Below are positions 16,141 through 24,331 of a stretch of 64,000 bases of DNA, piece by piece. The position numbers and the translations under genes were made by a program. Within the stretch, counting starts at the first letter, position 1, and each line of letters starts with the position of its first letter. Under the pieces are notes generated by a model. It worked only from the letters and a program-made list of their open reading frames with translations, ran no database searches and was not told the DNA's origin. Origin of the DNA: Oscillospiraceae bacterium (lineage in GTDB: Bacteria > Bacillota > Clostridia > Oscillospirales > Ruminococcaceae); assembly GCA_004555865.1 (NCBI GenBank), contig SFJO01000003.1, positions 1 to 64,000 of the forward strand, read 5' to 3'.

Positions 16141-17496
16141 TCACACCTGCATATTCAGGCCGTCCTCGCCGCCGTTCACGCTGTCAAACTCATAGTCGTT
16201 GCCGGGCAGAATCGCATTCAGCAGAATGCCCAGAATGGCGGCAATGGCCAGGCCGGACAAGCTGATGGTCACGCCGCCCACAGGGATGGAGATGCCGCCC
16301 ACGCCGTTGAAGCCCAGGGCGCTCACCAGAATCACCGCAGCAATGATCAGGTTGCGGCTGTTGGTGAAGTCCACCTGATTTTCCACCACGTTGCGCACGC
16401 CGATGGCACTGATCATGCCGTACAGCACGAAGGAAATGCCACCCACGATGCCGGCAGGGATGGTGTTGATGATGGCCTCAAACTTGGGGCTCATGCTCAG
16501 CATGATGGCAAAGCATGCAGCAATGCGCACCACCAGGGGGTCATAAATGCGGGTCAGTGCCAGCACGCCGGTGTTCTCACCGTAGGTGGTGTTGGCGGGG
16601 CCGCCCAGCAGGCCGGCCATGGTGGTGGCCAAGCCATCGCCCAGCAGGGTGCGGTTCAGGCCCGGGTCACGGATGTAGTTTTTTCCGGTGGTGGCGCTGA
16701 TGGCGGCAATGTCGCCGATGTGCTCCATCATCGTGGCCAGAGCAATGGGCATAATGGTCAGCAGTGCGCTGAAGAACTCAGGCGAACCGTCGATGGCAAA
16801 CAGTCCCATGGCCGACTTGTGAATGGGGAAGCCCAGCCAGGCCGCCTCGCGAATGGCGGTAAAGTCCACCGCACCGGTGCCCAGCGCCACCGCGTAGGAC
16901 ACCAGCACGCCCAGCAGGATGGGAAGAATCTTCACCATGCCCTTGCCCCAGATGTTGCAGACAATGACGGTGCCCAGCGCCACCACAGCCAGCAGCCAGT
17001 TGGTCTGGCAGTTGTTGACGGCGGAAGGGGCCAGAATCAGACCGATGGCAATGATGATGGGGCCGGTTACCACAGGGGGGAACAGGCGCATCACTTTGCC
17101 CACGCCGAACACGCTGATCAGGGCGCTGAACAGCAGGTACAGAATGCCGCTGAAGGCCACGCCCGCACAGGCGTAGGGCAGCATTTCCGCATTGGGGATG
17201 GTCTGCTGCCCGGCAGCATCCATCAGCTTAGGCGCCACAATTCCGAAGCCGCCCAGGAACGCAAAGGAAGAACCCAGGAATGCAGGCACCTTTCCCTTGC
17301 ACAGGAAGTGGAACAGCAGCGTACCCAGACCGGCGCACAGCAGCGTTGTGGAAACGCTCAGGCCGGTCAGCAGGGGCACCAGCACCGTAGCGCCGAACAT
17401 GGCAAAGGTGTGCTGCACGCCCAGAATCAACATCTTGGGAATGCCCAGGATGCGGGCGTCATAAATCGCCTCATGGCTTTCTTGGGGTTTGCTCAT
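16141..17496 (-). CDS. uraA: Uracil permease, NCS2/UraA family
   Basis: The 451-residue polytopic protein is a nucleobase:cation symporter, most like UraA/PyrP uracil transporters. Markers are GVQHTFAMFGATVLVPLLTG near the N-terminus, FLGSSFAFLGG, MPIALATMMEHIGDI with the conserved glutamate, and GGPANTTYGENTGVLALTRI. About 12-14 hydrophobic segments can be seen. The ATG at 17496 has GAGGAGG just upstream. The gene is monocistronic with its own promoter and terminator; I saw no PyrR-binding attenuator. Confidence 0.93.
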   Translation of the reverse strand: MSKPQESHEAIYDARILGIPKMLILGVQHTFAMFGATVLVPLLTGLSVSTTLLCAGLGTLLFHFLCKGKVPAFLGSSFAFLGGFGIVAPKLMDAAGQQTIPNAEMLPYACAGVAFSGILYLLFSALISVFGVGKVMRLFPPVVTGPIIIAIGLILAPSAVNNCQTNWLLAVVALGTVIVCNIWGKGMVKILPILLGVLVSYAVALGTGAVDFTAIREAAWLGFPIHKSAMGLFAIDGSPEFFSALLTIMPIALATMMEHIGDIAAISATTGKNYIRDPGLNRTLLGDGLATTMAGLLGGPANTTYGENTGVLALTRIYDPLVVRIAACFAIMLSMSPKFEAIINTIPAGIVGGISFVLYGMISAIGVRNVVENQVDFTNSRNLIIAAVILVSALGFNGVGGISIPVGGVTISLSGLAIAAILGILLNAILPGNDYEFDSVNGGEDGLNMQV

Positions 17497-17584
17497 CGAA
17501 GAACCTCCTCTTTCTTTCACAATTCCCACGTGTTGCCTCCGCCCGCCACCGCAGATTCCGCAGACGGAGCAATCCTTCCGTATT

Positions 17585-17613
17585 ATCATATCAGCCCTGC
17601 CCGGGGGATGCAA
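17585..17613 (-). promoter_or_regulatory. Sigma-A promoter of uraA
   Basis: On the minus strand TTGCAT (17608-17613) and TATGAT (17585-17590) are separated by 17 bases, about 90 bases before the start codon. Confidence 0.7.
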
Positions 17614-17758
17614 GCAAAAACGGCTTTTCTTGCGAAAATTTGTCGTGATGTCAGGTGTTTCTCCCGTCCGTTTTCCGGCACAGCAAAGGCAGAGGCCAAG
17701 CGTTCCGCTTTCCCCTGCCCCGACAGAATTGTATTTCCCGGGCAATGCCCGGCCCGGT

Positions 17759-18214
17759 TTACTTTGCCTTTGCCCGGCGGCGGCGTTTGCGCTCACTTTG
17801 CAGCAGCCCCACATAGCCGCCCAGCGCCCCGCTGAGCAGCAGCGAAACCAGCTTTGCCGCCAGCAGCCCGCTCACATCCCGGCTGCCGTTGAGCGCGGCG
17901 GCCGCAGCGAGCATTCCGAAGAACAAAAAGCCCACCAGCGCCCCCAGCGCCAGCCCGTTTTCCCCTTGGCGGCGCACCAACAGCCAGCCGCCGCAGCCGG
18001 CCCCCAGGCAAACCGCCAGGGTGGCCAGCGGCACCGCTGCCGCCGCCGGCAGACTTACGCGGGTCAGCAGCACCGCCATGGCCCCCATTGCGCCCACGGC
18101 CGCGGCCAGCCCGGCGGCCACCGCCCACAACAGGTTTGCCGCCAGCACACCCGTTCTGCTCCTGCGCCCGCCGGGCTTCTGATTCTGGTTCATGCGCTGC
18201 ATCCCCCTTTGCAT
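17759..18214 (-). CDS. Small membrane protein, TIGR04086-like
   Basis: The 151-residue protein has four hydrophobic segments between about residues 20 and 140, a basic N-terminus (GGRRSRTG) and a strongly basic C-terminus (ERKRRRRAKAK), giving a TIM-like four-helix membrane protein of unknown function. This resembles the TIGR04086 family, usually found near yajC in Clostridia. The ATG at 18214 has AGGAGGTG eight bases upstream and is preferred over two later ATGs. It lies 57 bases after yajC on the same strand and probably shares its transcript. Confidence 0.7.
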   Translation of the reverse strand: MQRGMQRMNQNQKPGGRRSRTGVLAANLLWAVAAGLAAAVGAMGAMAVLLTRVSLPAAAAVPLATLAVCLGAGCGGWLLVRRQGENGLALGALVGFLFFGMLAAAAALNGSRDVSGLLAAKLVSLLLSGALGGYVGLLQSERKRRRRAKAK

Positions 18215-18271
18215 AAAAAAGCACCTCCTGCACACTATACGGTATGCAAAAGGTGCCCTGAGTATCCCTGC

Positions 18272-18586
18272 TTACTTGGCCTCCAGGTCCAGCTTCTCTA
18301 CGGAAGCAATGGCGCTGCGGCGGAAACGGATCTTCATGCGGTCGCTGCCGGTCTCCAGCACAAAGGTATCCTCCTTGATGGCAACCACGCGGCCGACAAT
18401 GCCGCCGATGGTGGTGACCTCGTCACCAATGTCCAGGGCATTGCGCATCTCAGTGTCCTTCTTCTGCTGCTTCTTCTGGGGCCGATAGATCATAAAGTAC
18501 ATCAGGCCCAGGGTCAGCACCATGGTGATCACCAGGGTCATCATGCTGCCGTCGTTGGCGGCAGTATCGAGCATCGCAATAGACAT
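18272..18586 (-). CDS. yajC: Preprotein translocase subunit YajC
   Basis: YajC is a small Sec-accessory protein of 104 residues. It has one membrane helix (about residues 15-34, LVITMVLTLGLMYFMIY), the diagnostic RPQKKQQKK just after it, and the cytoplasmic domain IGDEVTTIGGIVGRVV. RBS AGAGGAG precedes the ATG. It follows tgt by about 80 bases in the common order queA-tgt-yajC. Confidence 0.96.
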   Translation of the reverse strand: MSIAMLDTAANDGSMMTLVITMVLTLGLMYFMIYRPQKKQQKKDTEMRNALDIGDEVTTIGGIVGRVVAIKEDTFVLETGSDRMKIRFRRSAIASVEKLDLEAK

Positions 18587-18664
18587 ATGCAGAAATCTCC
18601 TCTTTTCAGTTAGTAAGTTTTATTATACAGAATCCCGCGGTAAGATGCAAGCATCATTTGCCGC

Positions 18665-19798
18665 TCAGATGCGGGTATCCAGCAGTTGCACATAACGATC
18701 ATGGAATTGGGTGAACGTTCCGGCATCCAGCTCTTCCCGAATGCGCTCCATCAGGTGATTGTAAAAATACAGATTGTGCATCACAGCCAGCCGCATTCCC
18801 AGCATCTCGTCCGCCTTGAACAGATGCCGCAGATAGGCACGGGAGAAATTGCGGCACACCGGGCAGTCGCACTCCGGGTCGATGGGCTGCTCGTCCCGCT
18901 CATACTTCGCGTTTTTGATGTTGATGATGCCGTTCCAAGTGTTCAGGTGGCCGTGGCGGGCGTTGCGGCTGGGCATCACGCAGTCAAACAGGTCCACCCC
19001 GCGAGACACCGCCTCCAGAATGTTGCCCGGAGTGCCCACGCCCATCAGGTACCGGATCTTTTCCTTGGGGGCATACGGCTCCACGGCAGAAATGATCTCG
19101 TACATGACCTCGGCAGGCTCGCCCACCGCCAGGCCGCCGATGGCATAGCCGTCCAGGTCCATCTCGGCAATGCGCTTCATGTGATCCACACGCAGGTCCT
19201 CAAAGGTGCAGCCCTGGTTGATGCCGAACAACAGCTGATCCGGGTTCACCGCCAGTTCCTCGTGCTTCAGCCGGGCCATCTCCGCCTTGCAGCGGGCCAG
19301 CCAGCGGGTGGTACGCTCGCAGCTGGCTTTGGAATAGCTGTGCTGGGCCGGGTTCTCAACGCACTCGTCAAAAGCCATGGCGATGGTGGAACCCAGGTTG
19401 GCCTGAATCTGCATACTCTGTTCCGGGCCCATAAAAATGCGGTGGCCGTCCAGATGCGAGGCGAAGGTCACGCCCTCCTCGCTGATTTTGCGCAGCTTGG
19501 CCAGGCTGAACACCTGGAATCCGCCGCTGTCGGTGAGGATCGGGCCATCCCACCGGGTAAACTTGTGCAGGCCGCCCAGGTCGGCCACCAGCTTGTCGCC
19601 CGGCCGCAGATGCAGATGGTAGGTGTTGCACAGCATCACCTGGCAGCGAATGTCCTTCAGATCAAAAGCCGACAGGCCGCCCTTGATGGCGCCGGCCGTG
19701 GCAACGTTCATGAAGGCAGGGGTCTGCACCGTGCCGTGCACCGTTGTAAACTCGCCGCGGCGGGCATTGTGCTCCTGTTTCAGCAGTTTGTAGGGCAT
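18665..19798 (-). CDS. tgt: Queuine/preQ1 tRNA-guanine transglycosylase
   Basis: Tgt exchanges guanine-34 of GUN-anticodon tRNAs for preQ1. The 377-residue TIM barrel has the catalytic-site segment TDSGGFQVFSLAKLRKI (aspartate of DSGGFQ at 90), GINQGC, the conserved GGLAVGE, YLMGVGTPGNI, and DCVMPSRNARHG with the nucleophilic aspartate. The zinc site reads CDCPVCRNFSRAYLRHL. The ATG at 19798 has GGAGG upstream, and the 25-codon open extension before it is not conserved. It directly follows queA, which acts on the inserted base. Confidence 0.96.
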   Translation of the reverse strand: MPYKLLKQEHNARRGEFTTVHGTVQTPAFMNVATAGAIKGGLSAFDLKDIRCQVMLCNTYHLHLRPGDKLVADLGGLHKFTRWDGPILTDSGGFQVFSLAKLRKISEEGVTFASHLDGHRIFMGPEQSMQIQANLGSTIAMAFDECVENPAQHSYSKASCERTTRWLARCKAEMARLKHEELAVNPDQLLFGINQGCTFEDLRVDHMKRIAEMDLDGYAIGGLAVGEPAEVMYEIISAVEPYAPKEKIRYLMGVGTPGNILEAVSRGVDLFDCVMPSRNARHGHLNTWNGIINIKNAKYERDEQPIDPECDCPVCRNFSRAYLRHLFKADEMLGMRLAVMHNLYFYNHLMERIREELDAGTFTQFHDRYVQLLDTRI

Positions 19799-19847
19799 GG
19801 GATGGCATCCTCCATTGTCTCTGAGTTGTTTTTGATGGTCGTCGATT

Positions 19848-20876
19848 TTACAGAATGAGCATCGCGTCGCCAAAGCTGAAGAAGCGGTACTTCTCTTCCA
19901 CAGCCGTTTTGTAGGCCGCCATGGTCTTTTCGTAGCCGTAAAACGCGCTTACCAGCATGATGAGCGTGCTCTCCGGCAGATGGAAATTGGTGATCAGGCC
20001 ATCAATGGCCTTGAATTCCCGGCCGGGGTACAGAAAGATGTCCGTATCCCCGCTGCAGGCCCGGATCTCCCCGTATTTCTGCGCCACCGACTCCAGCGTG
20101 CGGCAGCTGGTGGTGCCCACAGCGATCACCCGATGCCCGGCGGCCTTCGTCTCGTTGATGCGGCGGGCCGTCTCCTCGCTGACCGCATACCACTCGGTGT
20201 GCATCTTGTGGTCTGCAATGTCCGCCTCTTTCACAGGGCGGAAGGTACCAAGGCCCACGTGCAGGGTCACCTCAGCAAAGCCGATTCCCTTCTCCTCCAG
20301 GCGCTTCATCAGCTCCGGGGTGAAGTGCAGGCCCGCGGTGGGGGCGGCAGCGCTGCCCAGCTCCTTGGCGTACACGGTCTGGTACTGGCTCTGGTCCTCC
20401 AGCTGCTTGGTGATGTAGGGCGGCAGCGGCATTTTGCCGAACTCGTCCAGCTTTTCGTACAGGGTCTCGGTGTCATAATAAAAGGTAACGTACTTGTTGC
20501 CGTCCTCCAGCGTCTCCTCAATTTCGGCGCTGAGGGTGCCGTCACCGAACAGGATGCGAGTGCCGGGGTGCAGGCGCTTTCCCGGTTTGGCCAGGCATTC
20601 CCACGTGTCGCCCTTGTGCTGGTTCAGCAGCAGAAGCTCACACACCGCACCGGTGTGCTCCTTCGTGCCGATGAGCCGGGCCGGAAGCACCTTGGAGTTG
20701 TTGGCCACCAGCAGATCGCCCGGCTCCAGCAGTTCCGGCAGCTCCCGGAAGATGTGATGACCGATGACATTGCTGCCGCGGTCCAGCGTCATCAGACGGG
20801 CGGAATCCCGCGGAATTGCCGGCTCCTGCGCGATCTGCTCCTTTGGCAGGTCGAACCAAAAATCTTTTTTCAGCAT
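19848..20876 (-). CDS. queA: S-adenosylmethionine:tRNA ribosyltransferase-isomerase
   Basis: QueA transfers and isomerises the ribosyl moiety of S-adenosylmethionine onto preQ1-tRNA to give epoxyqueuosine. The 342-residue protein has the family opening KKDFWFDLPKEQIAQEPA, the segments LVANNSKVLPARLIG and PTAGLHFTPELMKRL, and LITNFHLPESTLIMLVSAFYG. GGGGG precedes the ATG. It heads the minus-strand queA-tgt-yajC run, divergent from the lysine-riboswitch operon. Confidence 0.96.
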   Translation of the reverse strand: MLKKDFWFDLPKEQIAQEPAIPRDSARLMTLDRGSNVIGHHIFRELPELLEPGDLLVANNSKVLPARLIGTKEHTGAVCELLLLNQHKGDTWECLAKPGKRLHPGTRILFGDGTLSAEIEETLEDGNKYVTFYYDTETLYEKLDEFGKMPLPPYITKQLEDQSQYQTVYAKELGSAAAPTAGLHFTPELMKRLEEKGIGFAEVTLHVGLGTFRPVKEADIADHKMHTEWYAVSEETARRINETKAAGHRVIAVGTTSCRTLESVAQKYGEIRACSGDTDIFLYPGREFKAIDGLITNFHLPESTLIMLVSAFYGYEKTMAAYKTAVEEKYRFFSFGDAMLIL

Positions 20877-20898
20877 GGGTTTGCCCCCTTATAAAACA

Positions 20899-20927
20899 TT
20901 GACAATGCTGTCTTGTGATGATATAGT
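20899..20927 (+). promoter_or_regulatory. Consensus sigma-A promoter of the asd-dap operon
   Basis: TTGACA (20899-20904) and TATAGT (20922-20927) are separated by 17 bases. The lysine aptamer begins about ten bases downstream. Confidence 0.85.
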
Positions 20928-20937
20928 GAATCCAAGC

Positions 20938-21079
20938 ACAGAGGTGCGGGTTTCATGAGTAATTCCGGGCAGGCTGCCAAGCCGCAGGACCCGGCATGAA
21001 AGGGGAATTCCGCCGAAGGCAGGCTGTACGGCAAACAGTTTGCCTGGTTTCAAAGCCGAAAGGTTCGAAACTGTCACCT
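20938..21079 (+). promoter_or_regulatory. Lysine riboswitch (L box)
   Basis: The L-box signature is complete. The 5' strand ACAGAGGTGCGGGTTTCATG (20938) is followed by AGTAATTCC, AAAGGGGAATTCCGCCGAAG (from 20999) and a GGCTG segment. A GCCGAAAGG stem-loop then leads to the 3' strand ACTGTCACC (21070-21078), which closes P1 with the 5' strand. It should sense lysine and lower asd-dapA-dapB expression. The aptamer is about 140 nucleotides and the remaining leader about 350, long enough for one or more termination decisions. Confidence 0.9.
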
Positions 21080-21089
21080 TCTTCCCCGC

Positions 21090-21127
21090 AGGAAAGTGGA
21101 GCGCTGTCAGGAAGGTGGAGCGCTGTG
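21090..21127 (+). repeat. 19-base tandem duplication in the lysine leader
   Basis: Two adjacent copies, 21090-21108 and 21109-21127, differ at two positions and share GTGGAGCGCTGT. The second copy holds GAAGGTG (21111-21117), complementary to CACCTTC (21076-21082) that overlaps the 3' strand of the aptamer's closing stem. The repeat is therefore likely part of the switching element. Confidence 0.7.
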
Positions 21128-21159
21128 CATACTGTGCAATATCCTATTATATTGCATAT

Positions 21160-21188
21160 TTTGCCGGTTTTCAAGCCGGTTTTTTTAT
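21160..21188 (+). terminator. Candidate terminator of the lysine riboswitch
   Basis: CCGG is repeated around an eight-base loop, followed by seven T (21181-21187). The stem is short. An 8-bp AT-rich hairpin (21135-21142 with 21149-21156) lies just upstream. The rest of the leader to 21428 has GC-rich hairpins but no better U-tract, so this is the best termination site I can see. Confidence 0.4.
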
Positions 21189-21428
21189 TGCCTGAATGCA
21201 GATGTTTTCGCCCGGTTCCGCCGTTTTTTCGGCGGTGAGGGCGGGTGCATTGCAGCACAGGCGGTAGAAAGGCGGGCTGTTCCGTTTTGGCTGTTCCCTG
21301 TGCGGGGGGCGGCGGGGCCTTTTGCCGCATAGAATTGAAAAGAGGCAAAGGCCCTTGGGCCATGGCGGCTGAGCCGCCGGTATCGTAAGCCCTGCCGGGC
21401 GGCGGGGTGTGGAAAGGAATGTTGCGAA

Positions 21429-22508
21429 ATGAAACAGTATCGTGTAGGCGTTGTGGGCGCGACCGGCATGGTCGGCCAGCGGTTTGTTACCCTGTTGGAG
21501 AACCACCCCTGGTTCCATCTGACCGCGGTGGCCGCTTCGCCCCGCTCTGCAGGCAAAGTCTATGAGGATGCGGTGGGCAGCCATTGGATGATGAGCACCC
21601 CCATGCCCGAGGCCGCCAAGAAGCTGGTGGTGCTGGACGCTTCCCATGTGGAAGAGGTCGCCTCTCAGGTTGACTTTGTGTTCTGCGCCGTCAACATGAA
21701 GAAGGACGAGATTCGCGCTCTGGAAGAGGCTTACGCCAAGGCCGAGTGCCCGGTGGTATCCAACAACAGCGCACACCGCTTTACTCCCGATGTGCCCATG
21801 GTTGTGCCTGAGATCAACGCCCAGCACATTGAGATCATCCCCGCCCAGCGCCGTCGTCTGGGCACCAAGCGCGGCTTCATCGCCGTTAAGTCCAACTGCT
21901 CTCTGCAGAGCTACGTTCCTGCGCTGCATCCCCTGATGAAGGAGTATGGTGTGGAAAAGGCTCTGGTCTGCACGTATCAGGCCATTTCCGGCGCCGGCAA
22001 AAACTTTGAGACCTGGCCCGAAATTCTGGACAACTGCATCCCCTACATCGGCGGTGAGGAAGAGAAGAGCGAGCAGGAGCCTCTGAAGCTGTGGGGCACC
22101 ATCCAGGGTGACCAGATCGTTTCCGCCACCGAGCCTTCCATCACGGCACAGTGCCTGCGCATTCCCGTCTCGGACGGCCACATGGCTGCCGTGTTCGCTT
22201 CCTTCAAGAAAAAGCCCACCAAGGAAGAGATCCTGGAGTGCTGGGCCAACTTCTCCGGCCCTGCTCAGGAGCTGAACCTGCCCAGCGCCCCCAAGCAGTT
22301 CCTGCACTATTTTGAGGAGAACGACCGTCCTCAGACTCGTCTGGACCGCAACACCGAAAACGGCATGGCCGTGTGCATCGGCCGCCTGCGGGAGGATACC
22401 CAGTACGATTACAAGTTCGTTTGCCTGTCTCACAACACCCTGCGCGGCGCTGCGGGCGGCGCTGTTCTGCTGGCAGAGCTGCTGGCCGCGAAGGGCTATC
22501 TGGACTGA
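21429..22508 (+). CDS. asd: Aspartate-semialdehyde dehydrogenase, archaeal/fungal type
   Basis: Asd reduces aspartyl phosphate to aspartate semialdehyde, the branch point to lysine/DAP, threonine and methionine. The 359-residue enzyme has the NADP loop VGATGMVGQRFV (9-20), catalytic Cys157 in KSNCS, and ATEPSITAQCLRIPVSDGHM, which places it in the archaeal/fungal type rather than the classical bacterial type. It is first in the lysine-riboswitch operon, followed 27 bases later by dapA. No aspartate kinase is in the window. Confidence 0.95.
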   Translation: MKQYRVGVVGATGMVGQRFVTLLENHPWFHLTAVAASPRSAGKVYEDAVGSHWMMSTPMPEAAKKLVVLDASHVEEVASQVDFVFCAVNMKKDEIRALEEAYAKAECPVVSNNSAHRFTPDVPMVVPEINAQHIEIIPAQRRRLGTKRGFIAVKSNCSLQSYVPALHPLMKEYGVEKALVCTYQAISGAGKNFETWPEILDNCIPYIGGEEEKSEQEPLKLWGTIQGDQIVSATEPSITAQCLRIPVSDGHMAAVFASFKKKPTKEEILECWANFSGPAQELNLPSAPKQFLHYFEENDRPQTRLDRNTENGMAVCIGRLREDTQYDYKFVCLSHNTLRGAAGGAVLLAELLAAKGYLD

Positions 22509-22535
22509 TCATCTCAGAACGGAGGCTGACATTTT

Positions 22536-23429
22536 ATGAAGAAAAAGACTATTTTCACCGGCGCTGGTGTGGCCATCATCACCCCAATGCAGGCCGACGG
22601 CACGGTGGATCACGCCCTGCTGACCCGTCTTGTGGATGAGCAGATTCAGGGCGGCACAGACGCCATTGTCATCTGCGGAACCACGGGCGAAGCCGCTACC
22701 CTCACCGATGAGGAGCACATTGCCACCATCGGCACCGCCGTAAAGGCCGCCGCAGGCCGTGTGCCGGTGGTTGCCGGCACCGGTGCCAACGACACCGCCC
22801 ATTCTCTCCGGCTGGCCACCGCCGCCCGTGACCTGGGCGCGGATGCGCTGCTGCTGGTGACCCCCTATTACAACAAGACCACGCAGGCCGGTCTGATTCC
22901 CCACTTCCTGAATGTGGTGGATAAGGTCGGGCTGCCAGCCATCCTGTACAATGTGCCTTCCCGCACCGGCATGAACATCGAGCCTGCCACTGTGAAGAAG
23001 CTGGCGGAGCATCCCCTGGTGTGCGGCATCAAGGAGGCCAGCGGCAACATCAGCCAGGTGGCCACCATCCGTCAGATGTGCGGCGATGACATCGACGTAT
23101 ATTCCGGCAACGACGACCAGATTGTGCCCATCCTGTCTCTGGGCGGCAAGGGCGTGATCTCGGTACTGTCCAACGTGGCCCCCCGCCAGACCCACGACAT
23201 CTGCCGCCTGTGGTTTGAGGGCAAGGCCCAGGAGAGCCTGGAGCTTCAGCTGAAGCTGCTGCCCCTGGCACACGCACTGTTCTGCGAGGTGAACCCCATC
23301 CCCGTGAAGGAAGCCATGAACCAGCTGGGCTTCCCCGCCGGGCCCTGCCGCCTGCCTCTGGTTCCGGTCAGCGAGGCCCATCGCCAGCTGATCCACGATG
23401 AACTTCAGGCTGCCGGTCTGCTGAAATAA
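22536..23429 (+). CDS. dapA: 4-hydroxy-tetrahydrodipicolinate synthase
   Basis: DapA condenses pyruvate with aspartate semialdehyde. The 297-residue TIM barrel has GTTGE (48-52), Tyr138 in YNVPSRTG, and Schiff-base Lys166 in GIKEASG. GGAGG lies nine bases before the ATG. A strong terminator-like hairpin sits between dapA and dapB, so dapB may depend on read-through. Confidence 0.97.
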   Translation: MKKKTIFTGAGVAIITPMQADGTVDHALLTRLVDEQIQGGTDAIVICGTTGEAATLTDEEHIATIGTAVKAAAGRVPVVAGTGANDTAHSLRLATAARDLGADALLLVTPYYNKTTQAGLIPHFLNVVDKVGLPAILYNVPSRTGMNIEPATVKKLAEHPLVCGIKEASGNISQVATIRQMCGDDIDVYSGNDDQIVPILSLGGKGVISVLSNVAPRQTHDICRLWFEGKAQESLELQLKLLPLAHALFCEVNPIPVKEAMNQLGFPAGPCRLPLVPVSEAHRQLIHDELQAAGLLK

Positions 23430-23432
23430 TGG

Positions 23433-23472
23433 ATCAGGCCCGGCCCATGCAAAAAGGGCCGGGCCTGATTTT
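23433..23472 (+). terminator. Intercistronic terminator between dapA and dapB
   Basis: A perfect 14-bp GC-rich stem (23433-23446 with 23456-23469) is followed by only four T. The hairpin lies directly after the dapA stop. With no obvious promoter in the 100 bases before dapB, it probably acts as a partial terminator or an mRNA-stabilising end. Confidence 0.75.
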
Positions 23473-23572
23473 GTGTGTACCCGATTCGTGCGCGGCCTGC
23501 CGCGGGGGTTTATTCCCACGAAATTCAGACCAAATGGACCAAACATTCAAAAACGAAAAGGAAGTGTCTCCA

Positions 23573-24331
23573 ATGATTGATATCGTAATTCATGGCATCA
23601 ACGGCCGTATGGGCCAGGTTTTGTGCGAGCTGATCAGCCAGCGGCAGGATTGCCGCGTTGCTGCCGGTGTGGATCTGCGCCCCTCGGACGGCCCCATTCC
23701 TGTGGTAAGCCGTTTCGCCGATCTGCCCGTGAAGGGCGATGTGGTGATCGACTTCTCCACCGCCAGCGCCGTAGACGAAATGCTGGACTGGTGTGCTGAG
23801 AGCGGTGTGCCCGCCGTGGTCTGCACCACCGGCCTGAGCGAGGCCACCCAGCAGCACCTGACCGAGGTTGCGAAGAAAGTAGCCCTGTTCAAGAGCGCCA
23901 ATATGTCCATGGGCATCAACCTGCTGATCGCACTGGCCAAGAAGGCCACCCACCTGCTGGGGCTGGACTACGACATTGAGATTGTGGAAAAGCACCACCA
24001 CAACAAGGTGGACGCCCCCAGCGGCACCGCGCTGATGATTGCCGACGCCATCAACGAAGAGGCCGGCGGCGCTTATCATTATGTCTACGACCGTCACGAT
24101 GTGCGCCAGAAGCGCGACCCCCACGAGATCGGCCTGCACGCTGTGCGCGGCGGCAGCATTGTGGGCGAGCACGAGGTTCTCTTCTGCGGCCCGGATGAGG
24201 TCATCACCCTGAGCCACAGCGCCGCTTCCCGCGGGGTGTTTGCCAACGGTGCCATCAACGCCGCCGTGTATCTGGCCGGCCGCAAGCCCGGCCTGTACAC
24301 CATGGCTGACCTGCTGGGTGACCTGACTTGA
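23573..24331 (+). CDS. dapB: 4-hydroxy-tetrahydrodipicolinate reductase
   Basis: DapB reduces the DapA product with NAD(P)H on the way to meso-DAP. The 252-residue protein has the nucleotide motif GINGRMGQ (8-15), the conserved CTTG, and the catalytic KHHHNKVDAPSG (140-151). AAAAGGAAG precedes the ATG at 23573; the open frame upstream is the dapA terminator region. Its stop TGA overlaps the TTG start of the next gene, indicating translational coupling. Confidence 0.97.
   Translation: MIDIVIHGINGRMGQVLCELISQRQDCRVAAGVDLRPSDGPIPVVSRFADLPVKGDVVIDFSTASAVDEMLDWCAESGVPAVVCTTGLSEATQQHLTEVAKKVALFKSANMSMGINLLIALAKKATHLLGLDYDIEIVEKHHHNKVDAPSGTALMIADAINEEAGGAYHYVYDRHDVRQKRDPHEIGLHAVRGGSIVGEHEVLFCGPDEVITLSHSAASRGVFANGAINAAVYLAGRKPGLYTMADLLGDLT

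Noticed and set aside
17737..17757. A CCGGGC/GCCCGG hairpin after the TIGR04086-like gene as a terminator
   Set aside because: The stem is only six bases and there is no T-run on the minus strand.
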